This document shows, one piece after another, positions 61,387 to 64,000 of a DNA stretch of 64,000 bases. Origin of the DNA: Mucor racemosus (taxonomy: Eukaryota > Mucoromycota > Mucoromycetes > Mucorales > Mucoraceae); NCBI GenBank assembly GCA_027405735.1, contig JAPEHQ010000021.1, forward strand, positions 186,001 through 250,000, given 5' to 3'. The position numbers and the translations under genes are program-made. Position 1 is the first letter of the stretch. Each line of letters opens with the position of its first letter. A model generated the notes under the pieces. That model searched no databases. It had not been told where the DNA came from and worked only from the letters and a program-made list of their open reading frames with translations.

Positions 61387-62440
61387 AGTATAAAAGACGA
61401 GCCGAGCTTTTGACTTTTTTTTAAAAAGCTCGTTTGAGAAAGACGAGCTTTTGACTTCTTTTCAAAAAGTTCAAATTTAAATAATAATTAGTAAATGATA
61501 TGACATTATTACTTTAGATAATTGTCAATTGACATTCATAAGTTTGCTTTACTTTAGATATTTGTCACTGGTGCAGTAAAATGTAAAATAAAAGCTTTGA
61601 AAAAGATACAGTTTAAATCCTTCTTTATTCAAATAATGGATAGTGTGCAATAGGTCTATATTTCTACTATATTTATATTAGTTGTGATTTTGTTATATCT
61701 GGGAGTTGCACCGTAATTATCAGTGATCTATCAGAATTAGGAATAACCGGATTACCAACTTAGGACTTCTGTCAAACCGTGATGTTTAACATGCGAATCA
61801 GACAATGCTGCATTCCATACATATATCATCATCCTACTTATTAAATGATTGAAGCATGATTCCATTGTCTTCATGCAATATCCATATGTTTATTCTTTTT
61901 GGTAAATCAATTAGTTTGTTTGTGATTTTAAAGTTTATATTGAGCTTCTTGATTTACATAATCAAGGCGGTCTTTTAATGCCCGTTTTTGGCATACTTGT
62001 TAATGATCCGCATAGAGCAATCCTTACTTTGGTCTATGTGTTTCTTCAGTTTATTTTATGAATCAATTTGCTTTGTTTATGATTCGGTCTATTTTATTAT
62101 ATGTTAAATTACTAATACTTTCTGTATTTAATGTTAAATTCATGGTATCTCTATTTGAATATTAGAGCATGGTTTTATGTGAGATAACATTTAATTTCTT
62201 ATGTGGGGAAATAGTATCCTAGTTCAGCACAACTGGAAAGGTAAAATAAAGTTCGCATTGAGATGATGAGTTTTAGTCGCTGCATAAAAAAGCTCGTTTG
62301 GGGTAAACGAGCTCTTAGTCACGCGCAAAAAAAAGCTCGTCGAGGTTGAACGAGATTTTTTGTAAGCTCGTCTAACTTTAATGAGCCTTGAGAAAAGCTC
62401 GGCTGCAAAAAAAAAGGCTCGGCTCGTTTAATATCACTAG
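61387..62440 (+). mobile_element. hAT-like MITE, copy split by a solo LTR
   Basis: Same ends as 45269-45753 (agtataaaagacgagccgag ... gctcgtttaatatcactag), with a ~90-nt deletion near the left end and a 660-bp LTR inserted at ...tttgtcactgg. A clear outer duplication was not found (gatctata / taataggt). Confidence 0.82.
61572..62231 (+). mobile_element. Solo LTR, family J, inside a hAT-like MITE
   Basis: 660 bp, TGCAGTAAAATG...GTTCAGCACA, with a perfect duplication actgg (61567-61571 and 62232-62236). The empty site is 45549-45560 in the other MITE copy, which gives the exact junctions. Confidence 0.92.
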
Positions 62441-62454
62441 TAATAGGTTCCAGT

Positions 62455-63325
62455 GATAGCCATGTTTATGTCTACTATATTGGAGGGGTAAGGCTAAAAC
62501 TTAATGTAAATTATTTCTAGCGCAATAATTATCAAGTAAGACTATATTATCATCAAATAAACTACTACACAATATTAACATGTATAAATATTTACAGTAA
62601 CAAGCTTGAATCAAGTGAGTACAGCACCTTAAATTCTTGAAAAAGTTCTCAAGTATTATAAAATCTCTTATTTTTAAGGCTTACAAAGCTTATAAGCGGA
62701 ATATTAATTTAGAAAATTATTTTTGTCCAGATCATCAATTTTGACATTTTTTAATTTTTTTTTTCTGATTTTGCATATCTAGAGTTAATTATACTACCAA
62801 CTATAGAAACAAAAAATATACACATATACAACATTTAGCACTCTATTTGTTCAATAAAAAATAACAAACATTTTTATTGCAAAATATTACATGAAAATCC
62901 TTTAACGAAAAAACCGTTTTTAGGGCAAAAGTACAAATTTTCAGTAGTTAACATTTAATATTAAGCTTTTATCAAATGTGTATTAGTCATGGCTACAATT
63001 TTCTCTCATAGTGTAGTATATTTAAACGTCAATTTTGGTATCAAAATTTGATTTTTCTGTTTTTTGATCAAAATCATGAGTGTTGGTAAGGATAAAATGA
63101 GCCCCGAAAATGTCCGCTACAAAAACTGAATTTTCAGACCGTACGTGGTTAAATATAAGAAAAGTAAAAAAAAAAAAAACACATTTTCATTTAAAGCTTA
63201 GATATATACCATAGTATAAGAGACTAAACCGTTCAAACTTGTTATGCTCAATTACGGCGTCGCTCCACGGGCTCGTCTTTGCAATTTTTTAATAAATGTA
63301 TGATATGACAGACGGTTTGTCTAGT
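62455..63325 (-). repeat. R1 dispersed repeat, copy 3
   Basis: Inverted copy running from agccatgtttatgtc (R1 3' end) to gacagacggtttgtc (R1 5' end), with the shared ccgtacggtctgaaaattc-type landmark in reverse (gaccgtacgtggttaaatat). Confidence 0.88.
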
Positions 63326-63350
63326 AGAAAATTTTATGTTTCTATTATAG

Positions 63351-63701
63351 TGACATGTAATGATTCACATTACATGATGTCAACAATAATTGCATGAATT
63401 AGTTTCAGTTATATAATTCATATAAATATGTAAATGTTGAATCAGATATTGAGCATTAGTGAAAATATCTGTTTCTTTCCTTCATTAATAATTTTAATCT
63501 AATAAACGTATTATCACAACCATAACCAATCTATTACTTAATACTACTTGTCAAATATTAATCACACTACACTTAATACATAGTAAGTATTGACCAAAGT
63601 AATAGTCAACTACAAATAGTAACACCAACAACGTCCACCTCTAGTACTTCTTTCTTAATAGACTCAACCTATTACAATATCACAGTACCTATTACATTTC
63701 A
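63351..63701. mobile_element. Candidate solo LTR between R1 and R3
   Basis: 351 bp with good terminal inverted repeats, TGACATGTAAT...ATTACATTTCA, absent between R1 and R3 in the 43.4-43.7 kb copy. The flanks (tatag / gatat) are not a duplication, so this is a candidate only. Confidence 0.5.
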
Positions 63702-63724
63702 GATATTGTTGTCTATTTTGCTTC

Positions 63725-63995
63725 GTTTATAGTTCAGGCGCTGTAATGCTGCTTTTACATTTGCTCAAATGTGCAATTTAGCAGGGCTTTAATTGCACTA
63801 AATAATATAAAGCCTTGAAAATCCTTTTATACATGTGTTGTTTCTCTCTTTTTGTTTTCATATTCCAAGGATATATTTACCGTTTGATAAGGCATATCAA
63901 ACTATCAAGTTGGTATTCTTTTCTTGTATCTGAATACGCATTCTAACATAAGGGACGAATGTTTTTATTATAGGTAGCAGTCGTTATATTAAAGA
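63725..63995 (-). repeat. R3 repeat, copy 2
   Basis: Reverse complement of 43411-43690 (ccttgaaaatcctttta, ggatatatttaccgtttgataagg). It continues to the window edge. Confidence 0.8.
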
Positions 63996-64000
63996 CTGAT

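Overview
The window is AT-rich nuclear DNA from a fungus. The genes carry many short GT-AG introns (mostly 50-76 nt). Gene content includes a fungal-type FYVE-RING ligase, a mitochondrial Hsp70, a fungal-type MFS permease and a CHD6-9/Kismet-type remodeler, a class I do not know from yeasts. Intron size, gene set and repeat load fit an early-diverging filamentous fungus, most likely Mucoromycota. The genus cannot be fixed from this sequence alone.

Layout. 1-7.1 kb: minus-strand genes: the 5' part of a Tango6/Rtp1-like gene, DNA topoisomerase II (5 exons) and a small Ser-rich membrane protein. 8.0-13 kb: repeats (a TA-flanked MITE, a Tc1 relic, solo LTRs, a 1.2-kb repeat called R2). 14-17.6 kb: a small hypothetical gene and mitochondrial Hsp70 (3 exons). 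19-26.8 kb: R2 split by a 5'-truncated LINE with a 13-bp target duplication, then a multi-level nest of solo LTRs and a MITE. 27.3-28.7 kb: FYVE/RING E3 ligase. 32-36 kb: plus-strand mitochondrial AAA+ ATPase (8 exons) and a putative membrane protein. 36-49.2 kb: the densest repeat graveyard: solo LTRs of several families, a tRNA-like (SINE-like) unit split by an LTR, an R1/R3 repeat module, a hAT-like MITE and decayed gene pieces. 49.8-51.8 kb: MFS transporter (9 exons). 52.4-58.7 kb: the CHD remodeler (5 exons, 1999 aa, polyQ N-terminus). 58.7-64 kb: intergenic DNA, a further R2 copy, an inverted R1/R3 module, a hAT-like MITE and one more solo LTR.

The host genes are unrelated housekeeping genes (chromatin topology and remodeling, mitochondrial protein handling, endosomal ubiquitin ligation, nutrient uptake). 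They are not an operon or cluster. The most distinctive biology is (i) the transposon archaeology: about 17 solo LTRs, eleven with perfect 5-bp duplications, and no intact LTR element; (ii) a topoisomerase II whose charged tail sits at the N-terminus; and (iii) a fungal CHD-III remodeler. Exon joins were made by eye from GT-AG sites, reading frame and family conservation. The predicted CDS lengths are multiples of three for every spliced gene that is complete in the window.
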